The notes under the pieces are model-generated. The model was given only the letters and a program-made list of their open reading frames with translations, did no database searches and was not told the DNA's origin. This document shows positions 34,458 through 43,826 of a DNA stretch of 64,000 nt, piece after piece. The DNA is from Nitrincola iocasae (GTDB taxonomy: Bacteria > Pseudomonadota > Gammaproteobacteria > Pseudomonadales > Balneatricaceae). Position numbers and translations under genes: made by a program. Numbering within the stretch: the stretch's first letter is position 1; each line of letters opens with the position of its first letter. The DNA lies in assembly GCF_008727795.1 (NCBI RefSeq), contig NZ_CP044222.1, forward strand, positions 3,658,001 through 3,722,000, read 5' to 3'.

Positions 34458-35756
34458 TCACGGACTGTAAAGACAGACACCCTGTTTACCCAGCTGCTTT
34501 GCCTGGTACATAGCTTCATCAGCAGCCTTGACCAGATAATGGGCTTCATGCGCATCTTCAGGGCAACGAGAGATGCCAATACTGGCACTGATATGGACTG
34601 TTCCCTGGGGCAGGCTAATCGGTAACTGCAATGCTTGTTGGATTTTCTCAGCGATGCCAACCGCTTTGGCTTCATCATCGCAATAACCTGCAATCACCGC
34701 AAATTCATCGCCGGACAAACGTGCGACTGTATCAGACTGACGTACCGCGGTCTGAATTCTTTTGGCGACCTCTACTAGCACCTGATCGCCTGCGGCATGG
34801 CCCAAGGTGTCATTAACCGGTTTGAAGGCATCCAGATCTATATACATCAATGCAAAAGGGGTTTTATACCGTTCAGCCGCTGTTAGCGCCTGATTCAGGC
34901 GATCGTAGAAGAGCGTTCTGTTCGGTAAGCCGGTCAAACCATCATGGGTAGCCTGATAAGCCAACGCTTCCTGGGCTTTTTTACGCGCAGTAATATCTTC
35001 AAACACCATGACATAACCGGTGGTATAGCCATCGGAGGTATACACAGCATGCGCTCGCATGGCCAATATGCGATCTATGTAACCAGACATACGACAACAG
35101 AGTTCATCGGCACAAGCACCCTCGTCTTGCAACTCTTGCAACAGCACATCCCAACTACGCACAGCTTGGAACTCACAGGGGAGACTGTGGGGTGTTTGCC
35201 CTACTGGCATGGACGCTTGCATACCGGTCAGACGTAGAAAAGCCGGGTTATACTGGCGGATCAAAAACTGCCGATCGAGCATCATGATGCCAGTATCGGT
35301 AATATTGAACACTGCTTCAGACAACCTGGCTGTCTGGTCACGTTCATGGCGGACAATCGCGTAACGCAGTGCTTTTCTCAATGCCTGGCCATCGGTGCCT
35401 TTAATCAGATAGTCTTGTGCACCTGACCTCAGCGCTGCCTGTATCCAACGAGTATCATCCGTACCGGTCAGAACAACAATAGGGATGTCCATGCTTTTCT
35501 CACGTAAACGCATGAGTGTCACCAGGCCTTCACTATCCGGCAGATTTAGATCCAGCAGAATCACATCTGGAAGGTTCTGCCCCTGCTCCAGTGAAACGAT
35601 TGCCTCGGAGAGACTACCAACAACATCCAATGAAAAAGCATCAACATTTTTTTCCTGCAAATACAGACGTATCAGTGCGACATCGCCAGGCTCATCTTCT
35701 ACCATCAGGACATTATGACCCGAACTTGGCCGTGGTATAGATTCAGTTTTACGCAA
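34458..35756 (-). CDS. Response regulator with PAS and GGDEF domains (diguanylate cyclase)
   Basis: A 432-residue cytoplasmic protein. A REC domain occupies about residues 14-135, with acidic pocket VEDE, phospho-acceptor Asp in LLDLNLPDSEG, and conserved Lys in YLIKG. A PAS domain follows at about 150-265 and a GGDEF domain at about 270-430. The active-site motif is SGDEF, a tolerated variant, and an I-site RQSD lies five residues before it, so product inhibition by c-di-GMP is expected. The start is taken as TTG 35756: GAGGAG stands seven bases upstream and REC begins normally, whereas the longer frame to 35849 would run deep into the kinase gene. It overlaps the kinase stop by eight bases, so the pair is co-translated. 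Confidence 0.85.
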   Translation of the reverse strand: MRKTESIPRPSSGHNVLMVEDEPGDVALIRLYLQEKNVDAFSLDVVGSLSEAIVSLEQGQNLPDVILLDLNLPDSEGLVTLMRLREKSMDIPIVVLTGTDDTRWIQAALRSGAQDYLIKGTDGQALRKALRYAIVRHERDQTARLSEAVFNITDTGIMMLDRQFLIRQYNPAFLRLTGMQASMPVGQTPHSLPCEFQAVRSWDVLLQELQDEGACADELCCRMSGYIDRILAMRAHAVYTSDGYTTGYVMVFEDITARKKAQEALAYQATHDGLTGLPNRTLFYDRLNQALTAAERYKTPFALMYIDLDAFKPVNDTLGHAAGDQVLVEVAKRIQTAVRQSDTVARLSGDEFAVIAGYCDDEAKAVGIAEKIQQALQLPISLPQGTVHISASIGISRCPEDAHEAHYLVKAADEAMYQAKQLGKQGVCLYSP

Positions 35757-37836
35757 TGTGTGACTCCTCTGCAGGTGTCCAGGGCAAGCTAAACCGGATA
35801 CAGGTACCTTTTCCAAGACCTTCCGAGCTCGCATGTATTTCACCACCATGACGCTGCACTATTTTTCGACAAACCGATAGGCCAATTCCTTCACCCACAA
35901 AACTTGATCGAGGGTTCAAACGCCGAAACACCTTAAAGATACAGCCCACCTGCTCAGGCTCGATACCTATCCCCTGATCACAGATCGTCGCTTCCCAAAC
36001 ACGCTCTAGACAGCGTCCCTTTATCGCAATAACAGGCGGCTGCCCTTGTGCATGGAACTTGATCGCATTGGCGATCAGATTCTGAAACAACCTGACTCCT
36101 TCATTGCGACTCATCCAGATACTCGGCCAATCGCCCTCTACACTGATAGAGGCGTCGTGTTTACGTACTTCGGGCCCCAGATAGACCAGAGCCTCATCCA
36201 GTAAAGTTCTCAATGCGCACCAGTGGGCAGGCTCCCCTCCTCGCCCAACACGAGAATATTCCAGCAATGACTGCAGCATGTCATCTAGACGCTGACCTCC
36301 TTCTGTCACATAGCCCAGGTATTCACGAATCTCGTCCGAGCAATCGACGCCCAGTTTTTTATCAATAATTTGAGAAAAGCTGGTAATCATTCGAAGCGGT
36401 TGACGTAAATCGTGCGAGGCAATGTAAGCAAATTGTTCCAGCTCTTCGTTGGAGGTTTGTAAAGCATCGGCCTGACGACGAATCGCTTCTTCATGCTGCT
36501 TTTGTGCAGTAATATCATGTACTGAACCTATTAGACGTGCTGGTTGACCTGCGTCATCGAGTTCCACTCGGGCACGTTCATGTACCCAACGCACACTGCC
36601 ATCAGGCCTGATGATACGGTGCTGAATATCATGCACACCCAATTTTTCTGCCGCCTTTGTACTAGCCATAACCGCATCGCGATCTTCAGGGTGAACGGCG
36701 GCACTAAAGGACTCAACACTGGGTTCAAATATTTGCGGATTCTGCCCAAATATTTCAAAAATAATATCTGACCACCAGAGTGAACCGGTCTGAAGGTCGG
36801 CTTCCCAGTACCCAAGATGCGCCAACTGCTGTACTTCCTCCAAGCGCAGATGGTGAAGTCTGTCCTGTTCAACCACATACTGATCAAGACGTCGCTGGCG
36901 CTGCACCATCCAGCCGCAGAATAATAAACTCAATAGCACCAGTAGTGCCGTGGCAATAAACTTATAGGTCTCACTGCGTTGAAAACGTGCAATATCAACC
37001 AGTGTTGGGTCCAGATCTTCGGTTACAACTACCAGCAAAGACCAATCGTTCAAGCGTTGATATGCCGTCTGACGCCATTTACCATCGATAGGGGCGGCTC
37101 CTCTATAGGAGTAATTATCAGGAGGGTTACCTTGCCACTGCATTACCGGTGCAACCATCAAACCAGGCTGCAAATCAATCAAGGGCATACGATAGATCAG
37201 CCCACCCTCCAAAGTTAACAACGCTGTCGTCAATCCGGGCTGCTGGGTAATACGCCCTAACCCTTCAGCTAATTGATAGACATCAATTGCGGCAACAATA
37301 ACCCCCTCAAACTCGCCTTGAGGACTAAACACCGGACGACTTAAGGCAATAAATAAGGCACTAGGCTCCAAACGGGACATAGTGGGTGCCGAAAGATAGA
37401 CTTGATCGATCTGTTGCTGCTGATGAATGCGAAAATAATCACGATCTGCAACCGAGAGGGAGGACTGTTCAAAGGTCCAGACTTGCATCTGGCCGTGCTT
37501 ATCAAGCAGAAAAAAATCCAATAGCTCTGGTGTTTCCAACTGCTTAGACAACATGTATGTCCGCAGATCTACTTCAGCCTGATTATTACTTTGCAGCAGA
37601 CGCCGAAAAGTCAGTAGACTGCGATCAATTTCCTGCAAACGGGCATTGACCAATTCGCGTTGCGTCAAGGATATCGCTTTCACCGACTGCTCGGCCCGAT
37701 CCAGTTGACGTAACTCATAAGATTCAGAGGCCGAGTGATGGAACAAATATAACGACAGGAGTATCAACACCCCCAATAACAACAGCATCAGATTGACAGC
37801 GGTCGATTTTGGCAAAACTTGTGGGGTTTTGGGCAT
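35749..37836 (-). CDS. Membrane sensor histidine kinase (Cache-PAS-HisKA-HATPase)
   Basis: A 695-residue inner-membrane kinase. A first membrane helix (about residues 15-35) is followed by a periplasmic dCache-like sensor (about 40-290), a second helix (about 295-312), and a PAS/PAC module (about 345-450). Then come the H-box SHDLRQPLRMI (phospho-His) and an ATPase with N-box NLIANAIKFHA, G1 DQGIGIEPEQV and G2 GEGIGLSVCRKIV. Start unclear: ATG 37836 gives a compact N-terminus, but a TTG at 37902 extends the frame. The only partner gene is the overlapping REC-PAS-GGDEF regulator, so the output is probably c-di-GMP. Ligand unknown. Confidence 0.85.
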   Translation of the reverse strand: MPKTPQVLPKSTAVNLMLLLLGVLILLSLYLFHHSASESYELRQLDRAEQSVKAISLTQRELVNARLQEIDRSLLTFRRLLQSNNQAEVDLRTYMLSKQLETPELLDFFLLDKHGQMQVWTFEQSSLSVADRDYFRIHQQQQIDQVYLSAPTMSRLEPSALFIALSRPVFSPQGEFEGVIVAAIDVYQLAEGLGRITQQPGLTTALLTLEGGLIYRMPLIDLQPGLMVAPVMQWQGNPPDNYSYRGAAPIDGKWRQTAYQRLNDWSLLVVVTEDLDPTLVDIARFQRSETYKFIATALLVLLSLLFCGWMVQRQRRLDQYVVEQDRLHHLRLEEVQQLAHLGYWEADLQTGSLWWSDIIFEIFGQNPQIFEPSVESFSAAVHPEDRDAVMASTKAAEKLGVHDIQHRIIRPDGSVRWVHERARVELDDAGQPARLIGSVHDITAQKQHEEAIRRQADALQTSNEELEQFAYIASHDLRQPLRMITSFSQIIDKKLGVDCSDEIREYLGYVTEGGQRLDDMLQSLLEYSRVGRGGEPAHWCALRTLLDEALVYLGPEVRKHDASISVEGDWPSIWMSRNEGVRLFQNLIANAIKFHAQGQPPVIAIKGRCLERVWEATICDQGIGIEPEQVGCIFKVFRRLNPRSSFVGEGIGLSVCRKIVQRHGGEIHASSEGLGKGTCIRFSLPWTPAEESHIA

Positions 37837-37981
37837 GCGCACAGAAACTTCTGAGTGGCTTGATGTGGGTTTAATAATACGCGTTAAGCGAAATGACCAC
37901 AAACGCTGCTGATTAAACTTTCCGCTATGTTATGCTGTCTGTGTATATGAATTTATCTGCATTTAAACTAAGGATGATGGA

Positions 37982-38662
37982 ATGGAAACTTCCGTGAAAG
38001 TCTGGGACTGGAGTTTACGCGTTTTTCATTGGAGCTTGCCAGTTTTACTGTTTCTGTTGTGGTTCTCTGCCACCCAAAGCGAAAATTTTGATGCCATAGA
38101 ACATCATATGCTGTTGGCTCAGATTCTTTTAGGGCTGATGATTTATCGTATTATCTGGGGGTTTATCGGCACACCGGCTGCACGCTTCAGCCGTTTTATC
38201 ACTGGCCCTCGCAGTTGGAGGGGCTACGCCATGTCCATTATTCGTCGTCAACCGCTAGCCTATATGGGGCATAACCCTTTAGGAGGCCTGATGGTCTTGG
38301 TGTTACTGGGTGCTCTGAGTTTTCAGTTACTGACTGGCTTATTTACTGATGATGACATACTCTTTTCAGGCCCCCTGGCCAGCACAGCATCTCAGGACAC
38401 CGTAAGCTGGATGAGTAGCTGGCATCGGCGATTTTTTGACTGGATTCTGATTCTGATCGGGGTGCATTTGCTGGCCATCGTCTTTTACAAGCTGTTAGGC
38501 GAAGGTCTGGTAAAAGCCATGTTTACGGGTCGCAAACCGCTGCATGATTCCGCACCAGATCTTCACAAGTTACTTCCCGTACCCACGACTTTTCCCTGGA
38601 TCCGCTTTTGCATCGCCGTGGCTATCACTGCCGCTTGTGTCGGGATACTTTTTTATCGTTAA
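37982..38662 (+). CDS. Cytochrome b561-type membrane protein
   Basis: A 226-residue protein with about five hydrophobic segments and the pattern VWDWSLRVFHWSLPVLLFLLW at the N-terminus. His residues in the first helix, in EHHMLLAQILLG and in helix four (HRRFFDWILILIGVHLLAIVF) are expected to bind two b haems. This is the bacterial b561/Ni-Fe hydrogenase b-type subunit family, which moves electrons across the inner membrane. AAGGA precedes the ATG. Its stop TAA and that of the convergent RND gene share the four bases TTAA (38659-38662). No redox partner gene is adjacent. Confidence 0.83.
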   Translation: METSVKVWDWSLRVFHWSLPVLLFLLWFSATQSENFDAIEHHMLLAQILLGLMIYRIIWGFIGTPAARFSRFITGPRSWRGYAMSIIRRQPLAYMGHNPLGGLMVLVLLGALSFQLLTGLFTDDDILFSGPLASTASQDTVSWMSSWHRRFFDWILILIGVHLLAIVFYKLLGEGLVKAMFTGRKPLHDSAPDLHKLLPVPTTFPWIRFCIAVAITAACVGILFYR

Positions 38663-41600
38663 CTTGCCACGTAAGGTTCAGCCTGACTGAATCGCTGGGC
38701 CTTACGCATAGCTGGATGAAAATACGAATAGATAACGGGTACCAGTAACAGGCCCACCAGCATTGAAAAGCTTAATCCAAATACAATCGCTACGGCCAAC
38801 GGCTGCAGCATTTCGGAACCCTCACCCATCCCGATAGCCAGTGGCAACATTCCCGCAACCGTGGTCATGGTGGTCATAAGTATCGGCCGCAAACGCAGCC
38901 TGGCAGCGGCAATGATAGCGTCATCTCGTTGCATGCCACGATCCTGCTGCAGTTCAATATATTCCACCAGTACGATGGCATTATTCACGACTATGCCCGC
39001 CAGCATAATCATTCCTAACCAGACCGGCATAGATAAGGGCATACCGAGCAGAGTTAAACCGCCAGCAACACCTATGGCACTGAAAGGTACACTGAGAATA
39101 ATAACCAACGGATTGCGCAGCGATTCATACTGTACCGCCATCACCACAAATACCAGAAACAATGCTAGCAACAATAGCACTCCGGTGAGCTTCTGGCCTT
39201 CTTTCAAGGTTTGCGCCGCCCCCCCATCAAAACGGCTATAGCCATCAGGCAAAGGCATACCAACCAGTGCCACCTCGATAGCGGCCAACACCTCTCCCAA
39301 CGGGTAACCATCAACCAGAGAGGCCGAAATTTCGACTATGCGCATTTGACTGTCGCGGAGAATGTTACCCGGTGCTTTAGTCAGATCGACTTCGGCCAGA
39401 TCCCCCAGATACAGTGTCTGGCGACCCTCTGACGCCGGGAACAGCATCACGGATTCGAGATCCTGTACATCCTCAGCCAAGTGTTCAGGTAGTTTAACGC
39501 GCATATCGTAACCGCGCCCACCTTCATAAAAATCAGTTACAACACGGCCCTCCAGGGCCATGATCAGCGCTTCATTGATATCCTGCACATCGATACCTAA
39601 TGCGGCGGCTCGCTGCCGGTCTACCTTAAAATCCAGCTCCAGCACCTGTTCTTCAGATGAGTAGCCCAGATTTTGAATCCCTGGCAGAGCCTCAAGTCGA
39701 TTGACTGTTTCACCTGCCAGGCTGTCTAAAACGTCCAGTTCAGGGCCCTGAATGCGTACGCTGATATCGTCATCGCTGGTACTGGTGCGTATCCCACGAA
39801 TACCACGCTGACGCATACGTACCTGAATACCAGCCAACTGTTGCTCCGCTATCTGCTGGTTCATACGGTTAATCCATTGTTGCGAGCTGATTTGTCGCTC
39901 TGACAGTGATGTTAACTGCACCGTCATACTCGCCTGGTTGGCCGCCTCGCGAGACGCACGCCCCCAGACAAATCCGCCAGATACTACAAACACGCTGTCA
40001 ACGTCAGGATCCTGCCGGGCCAGTTGCTCAATAATCAACACCCGCCGGTCCATTTCATCCAGGGTAATATCCGGATCGCCAATCACGCGAAGATCCACCT
40101 GGCCATCGTCCAGTGTTGGCAGGAAGGTTTGCGATCCACTGATAAACGTAGGCAGACTGACCAACAACAACAGTATAAACACCAGCGGAATAGGCCAACG
40201 AAATTGAAGCACCTGACTGATCAAATTGGCATAGCCGGTTTGCAGTATGTTAATGAAGCGATCAATGAGATGACGAAAGCGACTGGTTTTATGTGTCAGA
40301 ACCCTGGAGGCGAGCGCTGGCACCAGCGTCAGTGCAATCACCATGGAGGCGACAACTGCCGCGGATATGGTAATGATCAGTTCTCTGAACAGCAGTCCCA
40401 CCAGACCGCCGACAAACAGGAAGGGTAAAATAGCGGCCAAATTGGTGGAAGTTGAGGCCAGAATCGCGCTATTGACCTCGGCGGCGGCATTAGCCGCATC
40501 GTCATGACTGGATTCACCTTCACGCTGGTGCCGGTATATATTTTCCAACATCACGATAGTGTTATCCACCAGCATGCCGACCCCCAGTGCCAAACCTCCC
40601 AATGTCATGATGTTAAGTGTCAGATTGCCCAGCCCCATCAGTACAAAAGTCACCATCACCGCAATGGGAATGGCACTGCCGATAATCAGGGTACGGCGCA
40701 GATTACCCAGAAACACATACACCACTGACATGGCCAGCAAGGCTCCACTGACCACAGCCAATACTGAGTTATTCAACGCTTGACGCACATAAATCGATTG
40801 ATCGGTAATCGGGTAGATATCGATATCGGTTGGCAACAAGCCCTGATCACTAAGCCAATGCATACGTTCCTGTACATGGTTGGCAACTGAAATCGTATTG
40901 GCATCTGGCTGGCTCTGAATCGATAACTGCAGTGCCGGGGTACCATTGGCACGGATACGCAAACGCTCATCCTTATGGGTATCCAGGATCTGTGCTACGT
41001 CATCCAGTGACACCTGCCCACCGGCAGGCAGCTCAATCGATAGTCCGGCCAGCGCTTCAACACTATCAAAGCGACCACTGATCCGACCACTGATCTCCTG
41101 GCGATCAGTTCGCAAACGCCCGGAGGGGTCCTCACGATGGTTACGTAACAGCGCCTCAACCACATCATCCACGTCCAGTCCCAAACCCGCCAACCTGACC
41201 GGATCAGGGAGAATCTGAATTTCCCGTTCCAGCCCACCACCGACTTCCGCTGCCGCTACCCCTGGCAGGTTAATAAACCACTTGGAAAACACATCCTCGA
41301 CCCAACTGCGCAGCTCTACCGGACTTCGCAAGCCAGAACTGATGGCGTATTGCATCACCGGTATCTGTGAAGGGTCACGCTTAAAGATGGTTGGCTGGTC
41401 AATCGTGTCTGGCAGTAGACGCCGGGCTCTATCCAGACGAGTACTGGCATCTCTCAAGGCAATATCAATATCCTTGCCATAGGGAAAGATCAGATCAACA
41501 CTGCTACGCCCCTGACTGGTACTGGACTGGATATTAATCATATCTTCAGTGATGGCCAACTGCTCTTCCACAAAGCGAGTGATGCGATCTTCCATGACCA

Positions 41601-41808
41601 GTGCCGGCACCCCGGGATCACTGATACGCACGCTGATTTCCGGATAGATAAGCCGAGGTAACAGGTCTACAGAGAGGCGACTCAACGAGAAAATCCCCAC
41701 GACGATCACCGCCAGCGCAATCATCGTCACACCAATTGGGTGCTCGATTGACCAACCAGCCAAGCCGGAACCGTGGCGTTTAGACGTCTCCACCGGCACA
41801 GGTTCCAT
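38659..41808 (-). CDS. RND-family efflux transporter, inner-membrane pump
   Basis: A 1049-residue pump of the AcrB/MdtB-like class: N-terminal helix after SGLAGWSIEHPIGVTMIALAVI, two large periplasmic loops, and two groups of membrane helices (about 335-540 and 865-1030). The TM4 region reads GLALGVGMLVDNTIVMLENI, with one conserved Asp of the proton relay visible. It is one of the heavy-metal/multidrug (HAE) exporters; substrate not predictable. Its ATG overlaps the adaptor gene stop by one base, so the two are coupled. No outer-membrane channel gene is beside it, so it would use a TolC-type protein encoded elsewhere. Confidence 0.9.
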   Translation of the reverse strand: MEPVPVETSKRHGSGLAGWSIEHPIGVTMIALAVIVVGIFSLSRLSVDLLPRLIYPEISVRISDPGVPALVMEDRITRFVEEQLAITEDMINIQSSTSQGRSSVDLIFPYGKDIDIALRDASTRLDRARRLLPDTIDQPTIFKRDPSQIPVMQYAISSGLRSPVELRSWVEDVFSKWFINLPGVAAAEVGGGLEREIQILPDPVRLAGLGLDVDDVVEALLRNHREDPSGRLRTDRQEISGRISGRFDSVEALAGLSIELPAGGQVSLDDVAQILDTHKDERLRIRANGTPALQLSIQSQPDANTISVANHVQERMHWLSDQGLLPTDIDIYPITDQSIYVRQALNNSVLAVVSGALLAMSVVYVFLGNLRRTLIIGSAIPIAVMVTFVLMGLGNLTLNIMTLGGLALGVGMLVDNTIVMLENIYRHQREGESSHDDAANAAAEVNSAILASTSTNLAAILPFLFVGGLVGLLFRELIITISAAVVASMVIALTLVPALASRVLTHKTSRFRHLIDRFINILQTGYANLISQVLQFRWPIPLVFILLLLVSLPTFISGSQTFLPTLDDGQVDLRVIGDPDITLDEMDRRVLIIEQLARQDPDVDSVFVVSGGFVWGRASREAANQASMTVQLTSLSERQISSQQWINRMNQQIAEQQLAGIQVRMRQRGIRGIRTSTSDDDISVRIQGPELDVLDSLAGETVNRLEALPGIQNLGYSSEEQVLELDFKVDRQRAAALGIDVQDINEALIMALEGRVVTDFYEGGRGYDMRVKLPEHLAEDVQDLESVMLFPASEGRQTLYLGDLAEVDLTKAPGNILRDSQMRIVEISASLVDGYPLGEVLAAIEVALVGMPLPDGYSRFDGGAAQTLKEGQKLTGVLLLLALFLVFVVMAVQYESLRNPLVIILSVPFSAIGVAGGLTLLGMPLSMPVWLGMIMLAGIVVNNAIVLVEYIELQQDRGMQRDDAIIAAARLRLRPILMTTMTTVAGMLPLAIGMGEGSEMLQPLAVAIVFGLSFSMLVGLLLVPVIYSYFHPAMRKAQRFSQAEPYVAS

Positions 41809-42884
41809 CAGGATTCCCGCTCAGCCAGGGGCGTAACGGGCTTTACCACCTGATTTTCCGTTAACCCCATAAACCCGCGAATAACGATCTGATCATCCGC
41901 TTCAAGGCCATTCAGGACTTCAATACGATCTGCCACCCGTACGCCCGTTGTGATCGCTCGCTTTTCGATACGCTGCTGCGCATTCATCAGGTAGACATAC
42001 TCCCCCTGATCATAACGCAAGGCGGAAAATGGAATCATCATACGCTCCTGCAACCTGGCTGACAGGCTGACACGCGCCAGTTGCCCGGGTACGGCACCCG
42101 CCGGGATAGGATCCGGTTGAATTTCAACTTGACCACGGCGTGTCAGTGGGTCAACCTGGGGATAAATACGGGTAATCTGACCGGCAAAATCCTGCGGTCC
42201 CAAGGCATCTAACTGTATAGTGACGCTGTCGCCCAACTGCAAGTGAGTCATCACTTGCTCAGACAACTGCACATCAATAACCAGCGACGTCGGGTCGATT
42301 AAGGTGAGTAAATGGGTGTTTTTGGCCGCGAAGTTACCTGGCTCGGACAAACGTTCTGTCACGACCCCGGCAAAGGGAGCCGACATGCGGGTGTAACCCA
42401 GACGGGTTGTCAGAATAGCCAGCTCAGCCCGTGCAATTTCCAATTCGGTTTCGCGACGCTGCAACTCTTCTACAGAGATCAGATTACGTTGTGACAGTGA
42501 ACGCACCCGTTCCAGATCACGTTCGGCTCGCTGCAACTCCGCTCGACTGCGGGCAACCTGTGAACGCAACAGACTGTCATCCAGCGCAATCAGAAGATCC
42601 CCACGGCTGACCTGATCACCGGGATACCAGGGCAGCTCAGCAATCTGACCTTCTTCCTGAACAAACAAACGATACTTAACTGTCGCCCGCAGGGTCCCGG
42701 TACGTATTCTGTCCAGTTTCACCACGTCTTCTGTCACCTGGTGCAATTCCACCAGATGTGCACGCTCCACGCGGGATGCCTGATTGCCCTGTACCGACTG
42801 CTGATCACACCCGATCAACAGTAACCCGCACAAGAGTAAAGTAACGAATCTCGTCAGGTACACGCTATAGCGACTCCCTATCAT
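41808..42884 (-). CDS. RND periplasmic adaptor (membrane fusion) lipoprotein
   Basis: A 358-residue adaptor with a signal and lipobox LIGC (Cys26), so it is probably inner-membrane anchored. The central part has lipoyl halves (EEGQIAELPWYPGDQVSRGDLLIALDD and YTRMSAPFAGVVTERL) flanking a coiled-coil hairpin (about 105-165). Beta-barrel and membrane-proximal domains follow. It bridges the RND pump to an outer-membrane channel and is the first gene of the pair. Confidence 0.9.
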   Translation of the reverse strand: MIGSRYSVYLTRFVTLLLCGLLLIGCDQQSVQGNQASRVERAHLVELHQVTEDVVKLDRIRTGTLRATVKYRLFVQEEGQIAELPWYPGDQVSRGDLLIALDDSLLRSQVARSRAELQRAERDLERVRSLSQRNLISVEELQRRETELEIARAELAILTTRLGYTRMSAPFAGVVTERLSEPGNFAAKNTHLLTLIDPTSLVIDVQLSEQVMTHLQLGDSVTIQLDALGPQDFAGQITRIYPQVDPLTRRGQVEIQPDPIPAGAVPGQLARVSLSARLQERMMIPFSALRYDQGEYVYLMNAQQRIEKRAITTGVRVADRIEVLNGLEADDQIVIRGFMGLTENQVVKPVTPLAERES

Positions 42885-43010
42885 TTAATCCACTCACCAA
42901 ACTTGCCAGTATAAACCCGAGGACCGGATTTCAGGCTTGATTTGGCCATACCTTTACAAATATTAACCTGTTACAGGGGAGTTTACGTGACAGACAGGTA
43001 ATTGGTGCGG

Positions 43011-43052
43011 TTTTTAGACAAAATACTGGCGCGGCAATGACTACCGCACCAG
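43011..43052 (-). terminator. Terminator of the aapJQMP operon
   Basis: On the minus strand CTGGTGCGG (complement of 43044-43052) pairs with CCGCGCCAG (complement of 43026-43034), nine pairs with one G-U, followed by the T-rich TATTTTGTCT. It begins nine bases after the aapP stop. Confidence 0.62.
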
Positions 43053-43061
43053 CAGGTTACC

Positions 43062-43811
43062 TTAGTGATCCAGCACTTGGCTGAGGAACAACTTGGTACG
43101 GTCAGACTGGGGATTGTTGAAGAAGGATTGCGGTTCATTTTCCTCTATGATCTGCCCGGCATCCATGAAAATAACCCGATCAGCGACTTTCTTGGCAAAA
43201 CCCATTTCATGGGTCACACAGAGCATCGTCATACCTTCACCAGCCAACTCCACCATAACATCCAGCACTTCCTTGATCATTTCCGGATCAAGTGCAGAGG
43301 TAGGTTCATCGAATAACATCACTCGCGGATTCATACACAGACTGCGCGCAATCGCCACACGCTGCTGCTGTCCACCGGAAAGCTGCCCTGGGTATTTAAG
43401 TGCCTGATCCGGAATTTTAACGCGTTCAAGATAGTTCATGGCTATCTCTTCAGCTTCCTTCTTCGGCATTTTACGCACCCAGATAGGCGCCAGCGTACAA
43501 TTCTGCAACACGGTCAAATGTGGAAACAGATTAAAATGCTGAAACACCATCCCCACTTCTTTACGCACCTGACTGATATTTTTCAGGTCATTATTGAGCA
43601 GTACGCCATCGACGATGATATCGCCTTCCTGGTGCTCTTCAAGGTGATTGATACAGCGGATCATGGTGGATTTGCCGGAGCCGGAAGGCCCGCAGATGAC
43701 AATTTTTTCACCCTGTTTCACATTCAGGTTGATGTCCTTCAGCACATGAAACTCACCGTACCATTTATTCACATCTTTCAGGGTAATGATATAGTCTTGT
43801 TCGTTCGTCAT
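43062..43811 (-). CDS. aapP: General L-amino-acid ABC transporter ATP-binding protein AapP
   Basis: A 249-residue ATPase: Walker A GPSGSGKST near residue 39-47, signature LSGGQQQRVAIARSL, Walker B VMLFDEPTSALD, and H-loop LCVTHEMGFAK. The close fit to GlnQ/AapP and the order J-Q-M-P mark it as the energy subunit of the broad-specificity system. Fifteen bp after aapM. Confidence 0.9.
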   Translation of the reverse strand: MTNEQDYIITLKDVNKWYGEFHVLKDINLNVKQGEKIVICGPSGSGKSTMIRCINHLEEHQEGDIIVDGVLLNNDLKNISQVRKEVGMVFQHFNLFPHLTVLQNCTLAPIWVRKMPKKEAEEIAMNYLERVKIPDQALKYPGQLSGGQQQRVAIARSLCMNPRVMLFDEPTSALDPEMIKEVLDVMVELAGEGMTMLCVTHEMGFAKKVADRVIFMDAGQIIEENEPQSFFNNPQSDRTKLFLSQVLDH

Positions 43812-43826
43812 TGACCAGAACTCCAG

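Noticed and set aside
39938..40428. Antisense open frames within the RND pump gene
   Set aside because: They are shadows of a conserved coding frame on the opposite strand with no start signals or family resemblance.
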